A stretch of DNA of 46,496 nt from Caulobacteraceae bacterium (GCA_947475465.1 CANJLK010000025.1:1-46496), one strand, 5' to 3'. Counted from the first letter of the stretch, positions 1 to 8,770 are shown. Notes: generated by a model from the letters alone, not told the origin. Program-made: numbers and translations.

Positions 1-204
1 CTTGCCTTCTTCGTCGCCGAATTCCTTCAGCGAGACGCGGCCCTCGGTCTTGAGGCCCACGTCGATGATGGCGATATCCTTCTCGATCGCCACGACCTTA
101 CCCTGGACAACCTGACCTTCCATGAAGTCGCGGCCGCCAAGGGACTCGTCGAGAAGCGCGGAGAAATCGTCGCGCGTCGGGTTCATGCTCATATCGTCAG
201 CCAT
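1..204 (-). CDS. rpsA: 30S ribosomal protein S1, N-terminal part (cut by window edge)
   Basis: The reverse strand encodes 68 residues beginning MADDMSMNPTRDDFSALLDE and running into VVQGKVVAIEKDIAIIDVG, the start of the first S1/OB-fold repeat of ribosomal protein S1. S1 binds the 30S subunit and unwinds mRNA for initiation. The rest of the gene lies beyond the left edge. It is downstream of cmk on the same strand with a 160-bp gap, the usual cmk-rpsA arrangement; the gap is long enough for its own promoter. The ATG at 202-204 is the first in-frame start, and the protein begins as alphaproteobacterial S1 proteins do. Confidence 0.95.
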   Translation of the reverse strand, partial: MADDMSMNPTRDDFSALLDESLGGRDFMEGQVVQGKVVAIEKDIAIIDVGLKTEGRVSLKEFGDEEGK

Positions 205-364
205 AGAATCTATCAGTCTTTCGAATGACTTAGGGCCCGCGCGCCAGATGGCGTCGGACGGAGTCCCCGTGTCGGGTTAAGGGTTGAACCGAAGGCCCCG
301 GAGATACCCGGAGCTTAAGTGAATCTGCCCGCAGCCGTTCGAGGGAAAGGCGCGTTGGGATTGC

Positions 365-1033
365 TCAGCTGGGGGTTAGCCACCTGGCGCGCGCCGCCTC
401 GACGATGCGGCGGGCCGCATCGGCGGCCTGCTCTATAGTCATTTCGGAGGTATCCAGCAAGACAGCGTCCTGCGCGCGCTTCATCGGCGCGGTGTCACGA
501 CCGCCGTCGCGGCGGTCGCGGCGGCGGATATCGGCCAGGATGTCGGCCTTGGTCACCCGCTCGCCCTGGGCCTTCAGCTGCTTCCAGCGGCGGTCGGCGC
601 GGATGGCCGGCTTGGCGGTGACGTAGAGCTTGGCCGGGGCCAGCGGCGCGATCACCGTGCCGATGTCGCGCCCGTCGAGGATCGCCCCGCCCTCCTGGTT
701 GGCGAAGGTGCGCTGGAAGTCCAGCAAGGCGTCGCGCACCCTCTGGTGCACCGCGACCCGGCTGGCGGCCTCGCCGGCCGCGCGGGTGCGCAGCGCGGCA
801 TCCTCCAGCTGGTCGGCGGTCAGTGTCTCGGCGGCGGCGGCGGCGGCCTCCGGATTGTCGAGGCTCTGGCCGGACTTTTCCACCAGCACGCCCACGGCGC
901 GGTAGAGCAGGCCGGTGTCCAGCACCGGCAGCTTCAGCCAGCCGCCCAGGTCCTGGGCGATGGTCCCCTTGCCCGACGCCGCCGGCCCGTCCACCGCCAC
1001 CACGAAGAAGGGGTTGGGCGGGTCTTCCCTCAC
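365..1033 (-). CDS. cmk: Cytidylate (CMP/dCMP) kinase
   Basis: The product (222 aa) phosphorylates CMP and dCMP with ATP in the cytoplasm for nucleotide recycling. The P-loop GPAASGKGT lies at residues 16-24, followed by the [11 protein letters not shown] segment and the [10 protein letters not shown] motif that binds the CMP phosphate; the length is typical for the family. The start is GTG and overlaps the aroA stop by four bases (GTGA), so translation is probably coupled to aroA. The order aroA-cmk-rpsA is common in alphaproteobacteria. Confidence 0.96.
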   Translation of the reverse strand: MREDPPNPFFVVAVDGPAASGKGTIAQDLGGWLKLPVLDTGLLYRAVGVLVEKSGQSLDNPEAAAAAAETLTADQLEDAALRTRAAGEAASRVAVHQRVRDALLDFQRTFANQEGGAILDGRDIGTVIAPLAPAKLYVTAKPAIRADRRWKQLKAQGERVTKADILADIRRRDRRDGGRDTAPMKRAQDAVLLDTSEMTIEQAADAARRIVEAARARWLTPS

Positions 1034-2355
1034 GCCTCGACCTCGGCGCCCAGGCCGCGCATCAGGTCGAGGAAGCCCGGGAAGCTGGTGGCGATCATGC
1101 CGGGCTCGTCGACGGCCACGGCATGGTCCGAGGCCAGGCCCAGGATCAGGTGGCTCATGGCGATGCGGTGGTCGCCGTGGGTGGTGACCCGGGCGCCGCC
1201 CGCCACCCCGTGGTTGGCGCGCACGGCGCCCACGACCGTCAGGCTATCGGCGCCTTCCTCGACGCCGACGCCGCAGGCTGACAGGCCTGCCGCCATGAGC
1301 GCGATGCGGTCGCTTTCCTTGACCCGCATCTCGCCGATGCCGCGCATCACGGTCGGCCCGTCTGCGAAGGCCGCAGCCACGGCCAGAATCGGATATTCGT
1401 CGATCATCGAGGGCGCGCGCTCGGGCGGGACTTCGACCCCGGTCAGGGCGGAATAGCGCGCGGTGACGTCGGCGACGGTCTCGCCGCCCTCCTCGCGGAC
1501 ATTGGTCACGGAAAGGTCGGCGCCCATTTCGCCCAGGGTGTCCAAGAGGCCGATGCGCAGTTCGTTGAGCAGCATTCCCTGCACCGTGACCTCAGAGCCC
1601 GGGGTGATCAGGGCCGCCACCAGGGGGAAGGCCGCCGACGACGGATCGCCAGGCACCCGCACATGGGCGCCGCTCAGCGCCTGGCCGCCGGGCAGCACGA
1701 TCCGGCGCCTGGGACCGTCCTCGGTCACCAGCACCTCGGCGCCGAAGGCCCGCAGCATCCGCTCGGTGTGGTCGCGGGTGGCCTCGAGCTCGATGACCTC
1801 GACCCCGCCCTCGGCGTGCAGCCCGGCCAGCAGGACCGCCGACTTCACCTGGGCCGAGGGCACCGGCACCGTGTAGCTGATATGCTTCAGCCCGCCGCCC
1901 TTCAGCGTCAGCGGAAGCCGGCCGCCCTCGCGGCACAGCCATGTCGCGCCCATCTCGCCCAGCGGGTTCAGCACCCGGTTCATCGGTCGGCCGCGCAGGG
2001 AACTGTCGCCGGTGAAGGTGGCCCGCAGGTCGAAGCCCGCCGCCGCCCCCATGATCAGCCGCGCGCCCGTGCCGGCGTTGCCGCAATCGATGATGTCGGC
2101 GGGCTCGGAAAACCGCCCATGCCCCTCGACCCGCCAGCGGCCTTCACCCACGCGCTCCACTGTCGCCCCGAAAGCCGCCATGGCGGCGGCCGAGCGCTTG
2201 ACGTCCTCGCCCTCCAGCAGCCCCTCGACCTCGGTCACGCCCTTGGCCAGGGCGCCGAAGATCAGGGCGCGGTGCGAAATGGATTTGTCCCCCGGCGCGC
2301 GAACGACGCCCCGCAAGGGGCCCGCGCGCCTGGCGGTCATCTGAGCCGCCGTCAT
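1030..2355 (-). CDS. aroA: 3-phosphoshikimate 1-carboxyvinyltransferase (EPSP synthase)
   Basis: This enzyme joins shikimate-3-phosphate and phosphoenolpyruvate in the chorismate pathway. Visible motifs are [11 protein letters not shown] near the N-terminus, [50 protein letters not shown] and [17 protein letters not shown] and RDHTE match three of the four motifs described for class II (CP4-like) enzymes; the fourth, N-x-T-R, reads NELR here. The residue matching Ala100 of CP4 is Gly in NAGTG, as in ordinary glyphosate-sensitive enzymes. I chose the ATG at 2353-2355 (441 aa), about 13 nt behind a GGAGG; the frame stays open to 2433, but that extension lacks family-like sequence. A second ATG lies at 2338-2340. 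The gene ends overlapping cmk. Confidence 0.95.
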   Translation of the reverse strand: MTAAQMTARRAGPLRGVVRAPGDKSISHRALIFGALAKGVTEVEGLLEGEDVKRSAAAMAAFGATVERVGEGRWRVEGHGRFSEPADIIDCGNAGTGARLIMGAAAGFDLRATFTGDSSLRGRPMNRVLNPLGEMGATWLCREGGRLPLTLKGGGLKHISYTVPVPSAQVKSAVLLAGLHAEGGVEVIELEATRDHTERMLRAFGAEVLVTEDGPRRRIVLPGGQALSGAHVRVPGDPSSAAFPLVAALITPGSEVTVQGMLLNELRIGLLDTLGEMGADLSVTNVREEGGETVADVTARYSALTGVEVPPERAPSMIDEYPILAVAAAFADGPTVMRGIGEMRVKESDRIALMAAGLSACGVGVEEGADSLTVVGAVRANHGVAGGARVTTHGDHRIAMSHLILGLASDHAVAVDEPGMIATSFPGFLDLMRGLGAEVEA

Positions 2356-2480
2356 CTTTTGAAACGAGCCTCCGCGGGCAGGGCGATTTCCGAGCGTCCC
2401 GAAGCCGAAGTTCGCCAGCGCCAGCCGAGACACCGAGCGATCTTCGGCATCGACAAGGACGCTCGCAAGCCAAGGTTTTT

Positions 2481-2553
2481 AGTGTGGTTCACGGATCTGA
2501 AGTTTCCCTCGGCGGGATCCTCAGGCTGGGGGAAACTTCAGATCCACCACACT
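2481..2553. repeat. Near-perfect inverted repeat between divergent aroA and FYDLN gene
   Basis: The left arm (2481-2508) and right arm (2530-2553) are complementary over 24 bases. Both contain GGATCTGAAGTTTCCC and its complement; the left arm carries four extra bases (TCAC, 2489-2492). A 21-nt spacer separates the arms. It lies in a 279-bp region between two divergently transcribed genes, so it is not placed as a terminator. It may be a dispersed palindromic element or a two-way regulatory site. I see no second copy in this window. Confidence 0.8.
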
Positions 2554-2634
2554 AGGGGGGTTTGCTTTTGACAGTGGCCCCCTCGCGTGGCAAGGGAGCC
2601 CGCTTCCGAAATCGCCGCGAATAGAGGATCGCCT

Positions 2635-3099
2635 TTGGCCAATCCCGAACTGGGCTCCAAGCAAATCTGCCCCAACTGCCAAGCGAAGTTCTACGACCTG
2701 ACCAAGCGGCCGGCGCACTGTCCCAAGTGCGACACCGAGTTCGACCCCGATGAGGCCGTCCGCAACCGCCGGGTTCGCGCCCGCGCGGCCGCGCCGGATC
2801 CGGACGAGGCCGAAGATCAGGTCGTGGCCAAGGAGACCGACGAGGACGAAGAAGAAGAAGAAGTCGTCACGCCGGAGCTCGACGAGGTCATTGACGACCC
2901 CGTCATCGCCGCCGATGACGACGACGACGCCGCCGAGACGCCTGCCGTCTCCGAGGACCTCGGCGAATTCACCGACGAGGAAGAGGTCGAGGCCGACGAC
3001 GACGTGCCGTTCCTGGAAGACGAGGACGAGGACGAGGACGAATTCGACGAAACCGAGATCGAAGGCCTGCCCGACGAGGGCGACGTCGACGAACGGTAA
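2635..3099 (+). CDS. FYDLN-acid (TIGR02300 family) protein
   Basis: The N-terminus has two CxxC pairs (CPNCQAKFYDLTKRPAHCPKC) that could bind one zinc ion, with the FYDL signature between them. The C-terminal two thirds is extremely acidic, with long Asp/Glu runs and few predicted folded elements. This layout is characteristic of the alphaproteobacterial TIGR02300 family, whose function is unknown. I prefer a TTG start at 2635 (154 aa) because AGAGG lies just upstream and the sequence ANPELGSKQICP begins as in relatives; an ATG at 2587 would add 16 unrelated residues. A hairpin terminator follows. Confidence 0.88.
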   Translation: MANPELGSKQICPNCQAKFYDLTKRPAHCPKCDTEFDPDEAVRNRRVRARAAAPDPDEAEDQVVAKETDEDEEEEEVVTPELDEVIDDPVIAADDDDDAAETPAVSEDLGEFTDEEEVEADDDVPFLEDEDEDEDEFDETEIEGLPDEGDVDER

Positions 3100-3111
3100 G
3101 CCAAGGTCAGG

Positions 3112-3141
3112 CCCCGCCCTCGAAAAAGAAAAAGGGCGGGG
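3112..3141 (+). terminator. Hairpin terminator after the FYDLN gene
   Basis: A nine-base perfect stem, CCCCGCCCT paired with AGGGCGGGG, encloses a 12-nt A-rich loop, 12 nt past the stop codon. Only a weak T-stretch follows, so termination may be incomplete. Confidence 0.65.
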
Positions 3142-3170
3142 TTGATCGCGCGGGACTGTTTGAATAGGTT
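3142..3170 (+). promoter_or_regulatory. Candidate promoter of tRNA-Ala
   Basis: TTGATC at 3142-3147 and TAGGTT at 3165-3170 are separated by 17 bp, about 50 bp before the tRNA. A perfect 9-bp palindromic hairpin (CTTCCCGGG-AA-CCCGGGAAG, 3177-3196) lies between it and the tRNA and would be in the 5' leader. Both boxes match the consensus only partly. Confidence 0.35.
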
Positions 3171-3220
3171 CCGCGCCTTCCCGGGAACCCGGGAAGAACC
3201 CGACACCTCGAAAGGGGCTT

Positions 3221-3296
<76 letters not shown>

Positions 3297-3298
3297 AG

Positions 3299-3326
3299 AA
3301 GGCCCGCAGCCACCGCTGCGGGCCTT
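3299..3326 (+). terminator. Hairpin terminator of tRNA-Ala
   Basis: AAGGCCCGCAG and CTGCGGGCCTT form a perfect 11-bp stem with a six-base loop, starting two bases after the tRNA CCA. A short T-run (ATTTTGG) follows a few bases later. Confidence 0.8.
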
Positions 3327-3481
3327 CGCCATTTTGGCCTGAGGGTCGGAGCCCTGACCGACTACGAGGCCCGAGCGCTCATGACCTAGCTCAAGGTCAG
3401 TGTCGCCGCGCCCGCCTATTCGGTGTTTCCTCCGCCGCCAGGCGCCGATCGCCAGGCCGGTCACACTGCGAGGACGAAACC

Positions 3482-4654
3482 TTGACTGAGCCCGACCAGA
3501 CCTCGGCCAAGAGCTTTTGGCGCGGTCGCCGGCCACGCTTGGCCCCGCCCGGCGCCGTCCTCGCTGCTCCGAAAGGGTTCGAGAACGTTCGACTCACGTT
3601 CGAGCAGGCTGAAGCCTCTATCGAGGCCGCCGCAGACCGATTGTCGATCCCGCGATCATCCTGGGCGGGCGGGGAATTCAACATCCTGGCTATTTCGGGC
3701 GGCGCTGCGGGCGGATCGTTTGGAGCCGGCGTTCTGATCGGCCTGACCGCTGCCGGACGCCGGCCCGATTTCGCGCTGGTTACGGGTGTCAGCACCGGCG
3801 CTCTGATCGCGCCCTTCGCCTTCCTTGGCCCGGCTTGGGACCAGCGCCTTCGTGAAGCCTACACCGGCGGACATGCCGAGGACGCCCTGGGCTTCACGGG
3901 TCTTTCGCTGACCATGGAGGGTGGCCTCTTTCAGCCAGCGGCGCTCGAACGTCTGGTTCACCCCTTCATCGACGACGACCTGGTCGCGGCCGTGGCGACG
4001 CAGCACCGTCTTGGCCGACGCCTGCTGGTCGCCACTACCGACCTGGACCGCCAGGCGCCGTGCATTTGGGACATGGGCGAGATCGCCTGCCGGGGAGGAC
4101 CCGCAGCGACACAAATGTTCCGGGACGTCCTCATCGCCTCGGCCAGCCTCCCGGGCCTTTTTCCGCCGCGCCGCTTCGAGGTCGAGGCCGATGGCCGCCG
4201 CTACGAAGAATTGCATGTGGACGGCGGTGTCGCCGCGCCGCTGTTCGTCATGCCCGAAGGCCTCCTACACTGGCGCAAGCTCGGGCGGCGCATGCAGCGT
4301 GGCCGGATCTACGTCATCGTCAACACCGTGCTCGATCCGGCCTCCCAGGCGACGCCGATCAGCCTGCCGATGATCCTGTTGCGGAGTTTCGACACCATGC
4401 TGAGGGTGTCCTACCGGCAGGCCCTCAGCGTGGCGGTGACCTTCAGCCTGGCGAACAACCTGCCCCTGAGCGTCGTCTCGATCGCCGAGACGCTGGCCGC
4501 GACAGAGATCGGCGGCATGCTGACCTTCGAGACGTCGGCGATGCGCCGGACCTTCGCCTCCGCAGTCGAGGCCGCGCAGGCCGAGGACTTCTGGCGCACG
4601 CCTGTGGCGCGCTCGGATCCCTGGGCGGACTTTCTAGACCTGTTCCGGCGCTGA
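3482..4654 (+). CDS. Patatin-like phospholipase
   Basis: Patatin-fold acyl hydrolases cleave fatty acyl esters of glycerolipids with a Ser-Asp dyad. The 390-residue product has the glycine-rich oxyanion loop SGGAAGGSFGAG (residues 72-83), nucleophile motif GVSTG (Ser104) and HVDGG carrying the catalytic Asp (Asp247), so it looks active. No signal peptide is evident. A TTG start at 3482 is preferred, with GAGG upstream; the open frame extends back to 3248 but would run through the tRNA gene and its terminator. It is the first gene of a three-gene lipid cassette, with 11 nt between its stop and the phospholipase D gene. Substrate is unknown. Confidence 0.87.
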   Translation: MTEPDQTSAKSFWRGRRPRLAPPGAVLAAPKGFENVRLTFEQAEASIEAAADRLSIPRSSWAGGEFNILAISGGAAGGSFGAGVLIGLTAAGRRPDFALVTGVSTGALIAPFAFLGPAWDQRLREAYTGGHAEDALGFTGLSLTMEGGLFQPAALERLVHPFIDDDLVAAVATQHRLGRRLLVATTDLDRQAPCIWDMGEIACRGGPAATQMFRDVLIASASLPGLFPPRRFEVEADGRRYEELHVDGGVAAPLFVMPEGLLHWRKLGRRMQRGRIYVIVNTVLDPASQATPISLPMILLRSFDTMLRVSYRQALSVAVTFSLANNLPLSVVSIAETLAATEIGGMLTFETSAMRRTFASAVEAAQAEDFWRTPVARSDPWADFLDLFRR

Positions 4655-4665
4655 CGGTGGATCCC

Positions 4666-6117
4666 ATGGCCCCCAATCCGGTGTCGCGGCGGTCTGGCAT
4701 GACGGTGCTCAAGCCGGGCGACACCTGCTGGCGCATCGAGGGTGCGCGCCGGGCCGTCTTCCTGGTGGACAACGAGTCCCAATACGCCGCGTTGTTGTCG
4801 GCCCTGCAGGCGGCCGAGCGCTCGATCCATATCCTGGGCTGGGCGTTCGATCCGCGCACTCGGCTCGCTCCGGACGGCACGGAGGGACCCGACGATCCGG
4901 ATGAAGTGGGCCGGATTCTGCTAGACCTTAGCCGGGCCAAGCCCGACCTCGACATCCGCATCCTGGTCTGGCGGGCGCCGTTCGGCCTTATGGGCCACCA
5001 GGATATCCGCGGGCATCGCGCCAAGCGCTGTTTCGCCAAGACGCGCGTGGCGTTTCGCGAGGCCCGCGACGTGCCGTTCGGGGCCAGCCACCACCAGAAG
5101 CTGGTCGTGGTCGACGACCGGCTGGCGTTCTGCGGGGGCGGCGACATCGTCACCAACCGGTGGGACAGCCCGGCCCACCATCACGTTGAGCCCCGTCGCA
5201 TCCTCCCGGATCAGGGGCGCCACCCTGCGCGCCACGAGGTCACCCTGCTGGTGGAAGGGCCTGCGGCGGCGGCGCTGGGGGAAGTTTTTCGCGAGCGCTG
5301 GGCTGGCGCCGGCGGCGAAGCCCTCGCCGGTCCCGGGCCGCCCCCCGGGGACGCTTGGCCGGCGGGCGCGCCGACGCAACTCACCGATGTACAGGTGGGG
5401 ATCGCCCGCACCCGGCCCGCGTGGTGCGGCCGACCGCTGGTGCAGGAAATCCGCCGCCTGACCCTGGCCTGTATCGCGGCGGCGCGACAGACCATCTACC
5501 TTGAGAACCAGTACTTCACCTGCGCGGCTGTGGCCGACGCCCTGGCCGCGCGGTTGGGCGAGCGCGACGGACCTGAGGTGGTCTTGCTGGTGAGCGCCCG
5601 AGCGCCAAGCTGGTTCGACCACGTGACCATGGACTACGCGCGCAATCCGCTGATCCGGCGGCTCCGGGCGGCGGATGCGCACGGAAAATTCCGGGCGGTG
5701 TCCCCTCAGACCTCGGCGGGCGCACCGATCATAGTCCATTCCAAGGTCGCGGTGATCGACGACCGTATCGTCCGCATCGGGTCCGCCAATCTGAACAATC
5801 GCTCCGAGGGCTTCGACACCGAGTGCGAGCTGGCGATCGAGGGCGAAACGCCGATCACGCGGCGCCGGATCGTGGCTTTCCGCGACCAGCTCATCAGCCA
5901 CTACCTTGCCGTCGAGCCCGCCCGATTCGTCAGCGCCCGGATCGAGGGCGGTGGCGTCGTGGCGGCCATCGACGCGCTCAATCCGGCGGGTCGGCTGGCG
6001 CCTGTGGCGCTGGATCCTCCAACCTGGTGGGAGGGCCTTGTCGCGAGCCATAGTCTGGGCGACCCCGCGAGCGTCGAGGAAAGCTGGCGATGGCGCGCGC
6101 CAAGGAGCTTGGGATGA
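4666..6117 (+). CDS. Phospholipase D / cardiolipin synthase-like protein
   Basis: Enzymes of this superfamily transfer or hydrolyse phosphatidyl groups through a phosphohistidine. Both HKD motifs are present in the 483-aa product: HQKLVVVD (residues 143-150) followed by GGGD, and HSKVAVID (358-365) followed by GSANLNNRS. The N-terminus has no clear transmembrane segment, unlike ClsA, so it resembles soluble ClsB-type or eukaryotic-type PLD proteins. The ATG at 4666 has GGTGG upstream; a second ATG 33 nt downstream is possible. It lies between patatin and EEP genes. E. coli clsB (ybhO) likewise neighbours an EEP-family gene, ybhP. Cardiolipin synthesis versus hydrolysis cannot be told from sequence. 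Confidence 0.88.
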   Translation: MAPNPVSRRSGMTVLKPGDTCWRIEGARRAVFLVDNESQYAALLSALQAAERSIHILGWAFDPRTRLAPDGTEGPDDPDEVGRILLDLSRAKPDLDIRILVWRAPFGLMGHQDIRGHRAKRCFAKTRVAFREARDVPFGASHHQKLVVVDDRLAFCGGGDIVTNRWDSPAHHHVEPRRILPDQGRHPARHEVTLLVEGPAAAALGEVFRERWAGAGGEALAGPGPPPGDAWPAGAPTQLTDVQVGIARTRPAWCGRPLVQEIRRLTLACIAAARQTIYLENQYFTCAAVADALAARLGERDGPEVVLLVSARAPSWFDHVTMDYARNPLIRRLRAADAHGKFRAVSPQTSAGAPIIVHSKVAVIDDRIVRIGSANLNNRSEGFDTECELAIEGETPITRRRIVAFRDQLISHYLAVEPARFVSARIEGGGVVAAIDALNPAGRLAPVALDPPTWWEGLVASHSLGDPASVEESWRWRAPRSLG

Positions 6118-6151
6118 AGCCTCTGAGTTCGCCGGAGAGGCGGCGACGCCG

Positions 6152-6880
6152 ATGAAGCTGCTCACCTGGAACATCCAGGCGGGCATCGGGACCAGCCGCT
6201 ATCGGGACTACTTCCTGCGCGCCCACCTGCAACTGGTGCACGCGCCGTCGAAGACGGCGATCCTCGAGAACATCGCCCGGGAGATCATGCCGTACGATGT
6301 CGTCTGCCTGCAGGAGGTCGATCTCGGCGGCCGGCGCGCCGGCTATCGCTCCCAGGTCGAGGATATCGCCGCCCTCTCGGGCCATCCCCACGTTGCGGTT
6401 CAGGAGAACCGGAGGATTCCGGGCATATCCCGTCACGGCAACGCCATCCTCAGTCACTGGCCGATGACGCAGGTGCGCAACCTGAAGCTGCCCGGGCGCG
6501 TGGCCGGACGGGGCTGCCTGGTCGCGGACATAGCGGGTGAGCACGCGCTGACCGTGGTCTGCCTGCATCTCAGTCTCGGCGGATCGGACCAGCAGCTACA
6601 GTTGGCCGCTGTGGCGCAGGCCGTGCGTGGCGCCCACGCCTGGGCGGCGTTGGGTGATTTCAACTGTGGCGCGCGCAGCGCGCCGCTGGAAGCATTTTGC
6701 GAGACGACCGGCGGGCATCTGCGTCGTCCGGCGCCGTCGACCTTCCCGGCCTGGCGGCCGACCCGGGACTTCGATCATATCATCACCGGCGGCGCCCTTT
6801 CGGTCACACACTACCAGTGCGAGCCCGCCGCTTTCTCGGACCACCGTGCGGTCTCGGCGGTCGTCTCGGCGGGCGCGTAG
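6152..6880 (+). CDS. Endonuclease/exonuclease/phosphatase (EEP) family protein
   Basis: EEP metallo-hydrolases cleave phosphodiesters in nucleic acids, inositol phosphates or sphingomyelin. The 242-aa product shows the family residues in order: WNIQAG (metal-binding Asn), LQEVD (Glu), RHGNAILS, GDFN (Asp/Asn) and a C-terminal SDHRAV (Asp-His). No signal peptide is seen. GGAGAGG lies 11 nt before the ATG, and the gene starts 34 nt after the phospholipase D stop, so the three genes probably form one transcript. Context favours a lipid head-group or phosphodiester substrate, by analogy with the clsB-ybhP pair; this is inference. Confidence 0.88.
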   Translation: MKLLTWNIQAGIGTSRYRDYFLRAHLQLVHAPSKTAILENIAREIMPYDVVCLQEVDLGGRRAGYRSQVEDIAALSGHPHVAVQENRRIPGISRHGNAILSHWPMTQVRNLKLPGRVAGRGCLVADIAGEHALTVVCLHLSLGGSDQQLQLAAVAQAVRGAHAWAALGDFNCGARSAPLEAFCETTGGHLRRPAPSTFPAWRPTRDFDHIITGGALSVTHYQCEPAAFSDHRAVSAVVSAGA

Positions 6881-7019
6881 TGTTTGGAGGGCGCTTCCGC
6901 AGTGCGCTGCCGGTCGTCCCCAACGTCGGCTGCCGGTGCAAAGCGGAACCAAGCGCCGACCTTAGTAGACCGTCATCGCCCGGCTGGCCCCGCCGCCCAA
7001 GGTGGGCTAACCCCTTGGC

Positions 7020-7346
7020 ATGGCGCGGACCAAGCAGCACACCGGGTTTGAGATCGAGGTCGAGGGCGAGGCCTATGTCTGGCGGCTGCACCGCCAGGCG
7101 CAGTGGTCCAGTGACGTCGCGGGCTGGCGGGGGATGGCCTTGGCCGTACGCCACGCCGAGGGCCAGCGCGAGGCCGTGCTGGAGTTCCCGGCGGCCGCGC
7201 CCCGCTACGGCGCTCCGCAGCTGCAGGCCTCGCAGATCGCGCCGGCCCTGGTGAAGACGGCGATCGCCTCGGCCATCGCCGCGGGCTGGGAGCCGCTGTC
7301 GCGGGGCAAGACCGTGACCATCGTCGTGGACGCCGCTGGCGGCTGA
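7020..7346 (+). CDS. Hypothetical protein (108 aa)
   Basis: I do not recognise a named family. The protein begins MARTKQHTGFEIEVEGEAYVW, has alternating beta-strand-like segments (EVEGEAYVWRLHR, GMALAVRHAEG, AVLEFPAAAPR), one amphipathic helix (ASQIAPALVKTAIASAIAAG) and a final strand TVTIVVDAAGG. No signal peptide, cysteine cluster or membrane segment is visible; it is probably a small cytoplasmic domain. AAGGTGGG lies about 13 nt before the ATG. Its last two codons and stop form the first copy of a 9-bp tandem repeat. Confidence 0.65.
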   Translation: MARTKQHTGFEIEVEGEAYVWRLHRQAQWSSDVAGWRGMALAVRHAEGQREAVLEFPAAAPRYGAPQLQASQIAPALVKTAIASAIAAGWEPLSRGKTVTIVVDAAGG

Positions 7347-7364
7347 GGCGGCTGAGGCGGCTGA
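7338..7364. repeat. Three tandem copies of a 9-bp unit at a gene end
   Basis: GGCGGCTGA occurs three times without mismatch. The first copy supplies the last two Gly codons and the stop of the preceding gene, and a degenerate fourth unit follows. The unit contains an in-frame stop, so copy number does not alter the protein. Confidence 0.9.
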
Positions 7365-7431
7365 CGCGGTTGGGGCGCCGGCTTCCCCTCGGTCGCCCGT
7401 GGCTCTATGCATCGCGGCACAGGAGCATCGC

Positions 7432-7965
7432 TTGAAGCCCATCGCCACAGCCCTCTGCGCCCTCAGCGTCCTTGCTCTGGGCGCCTGCGAACAGCCCAAG
7501 CCGCGAAACATCCCGCCCGATCCCCTCGCCGCCCCGCCGGCCGCCGCCGTGGTTCCGCAGCCGGTGGAGGGGCGCACGGCGGCCCTGCGCAAGCGGGAGG
7601 AATATCCGGCCGCCTATGTCGATCACCTGGGCGCCGCGGCCGACCCGCTTAGGAACCCGCCGGCCGTGACGCCGGCCGGCGTTCCCACGCAGTTCGACGG
7701 CTTCGCCTATGACGGGGTGGCCAAGGCGCCCGCCAAGGGCGTCGAGGTGGTGATCGATTCCAAGGCCTATGTGGCCGAGTACGGCAAGCCGCGCGCCGAC
7801 GTCATGGCCTTCACCAAGAACCCGGCTTTGGGCAACACCGGCTATGTCCTGGTGCTGCCAGGGGCGGACCTGCCGGCCGGGCCCCACACCCTTCGTCTGA
7901 GGGTGATCGCCAGCGACGGCGCCTCGTACTATGAGGTTCCGGCGATCCCGTTCAACGCCAAGTAG
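7432..7965 (+). CDS. Putative lipoprotein
   Basis: With a TTG start at 7432 (CAGGAG nine bases upstream region) the 177-aa product begins LKPIATALCALSVLALGACEQ: a basic start, a hydrophobic core and a lipobox (LGAC), so the Cys is probably lipidated. The mature N-terminus is Pro/Ala-rich, followed by a compact beta-rich region ending GPHTLRLRVIASDGASYYEVP, which looks immunoglobulin-like. I cannot name the family. The frame opens at 7399 but the extra residues break the signal peptide. It lies 17 nt before a methyltransferase gene on the same strand. Confidence 0.75.
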   Translation: MKPIATALCALSVLALGACEQPKPRNIPPDPLAAPPAAAVVPQPVEGRTAALRKREEYPAAYVDHLGAAADPLRNPPAVTPAGVPTQFDGFAYDGVAKAPAKGVEVVIDSKAYVAEYGKPRADVMAFTKNPALGNTGYVLVLPGADLPAGPHTLRLRVIASDGASYYEVPAIPFNAK

Positions 7966-7982
7966 ACCCGAGCACCACTCCC

Positions 7983-8750
7983 ATGACCGACGCCGGATCC
8001 GTGATGTGGCGCAGCGCCTCGCCGAAGGAGCTGCACATGTTCGACGACCAGGACTGGCCGGCCCAGCCCAATTCCCTGCCCCTGCCCAATGCGGTGCTGC
8101 GCGAGGCCTCCAGCGTCGCCGACGTGGCGGCCTTCATGGCGATCGGCGAGGCCTGGGCGCAGATGGTCAGCGCCTATCTTCCGGCCAACCCGCGGGTGCT
8201 CGACGTGGGCTGCGGCTGCGGCAAGCTCGCCCGGTTCTTCTACCTGAACCCTGGCCTGACCTACGTGGGGGTCGACCTCTACGAGCCGGGAATCCTCTGG
8301 TGCCAGAAGGCCTTCGCCGGCGCCTCCGACCGCTTCCGGTTCGTGCATTTCGACGGCAATTCGGAGGTCTATAACGCCGCCGGCGGGGTCAAGGCCTCGG
8401 AATATGTCTTCCCGCTGAAGGCCGGCGAGGTGGACATGACCGTCTGCGCCTCGCTGTTCACCCACCTGTTCGAGCCCGATGCGCGCCACTACCTGGCGGA
8501 GATTTACCGGGTCACCAAGCCCGGTGGGGCGGCGATCATCTCGATCCATGTGACCCCCGCGGAGGGGACCAAGTTCTCCGGCGACGAGGCCAGGATCGAC
8601 ATCGACCCCGACTATTTCGCCAGCCTGTGCGTCGAGGCCGGCATGCATGTGGAAAAGCGGATCGGCGTGATCTACGGCCAGACCGCCTTCCTGCTGCGCA
8701 AACCCGCCGGCCTGCGCGCCGCTGCCAAGGCCTTCCTGAAGCGGGGTTAG
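7983..8750 (+). CDS. Class I SAM-dependent methyltransferase
   Basis: The 255-aa product carries the Rossmann motif I VLDVGCGCGKLARFF, an acidic motif II position in YVGVDLYEP, and the post-I segments typical of Methyltransf_11/25 proteins (VDMTVCASLFTHL, YRVTKPGGAAIISIH). It transfers a methyl group from SAM to an unknown acceptor. It sits closely behind the lipoprotein gene. The downstream side has GC-rich palindromes (GGCGCC pairs, and CCAGGTT-G-AACCTGG at 8766-8780) that could end its transcript before the heat-shock unit. Confidence 0.85.
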   Translation: MTDAGSVMWRSASPKELHMFDDQDWPAQPNSLPLPNAVLREASSVADVAAFMAIGEAWAQMVSAYLPANPRVLDVGCGCGKLARFFYLNPGLTYVGVDLYEPGILWCQKAFAGASDRFRFVHFDGNSEVYNAAGGVKASEYVFPLKAGEVDMTVCASLFTHLFEPDARHYLAEIYRVTKPGGAAIISIHVTPAEGTKFSGDEARIDIDPDYFASLCVEAGMHVEKRIGVIYGQTAFLLRKPAGLRAAAKAFLKRG

Positions 8751-8770
8751 GCGCCCCGAGAGGCGCCAGG

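Noticed and set aside
2841..3090. GA-rich repetitive stretch as a microsatellite
   Set aside because: It encodes the Asp/Glu-rich tail expected of the FYDLN-acid family, so codon repetition explains it.
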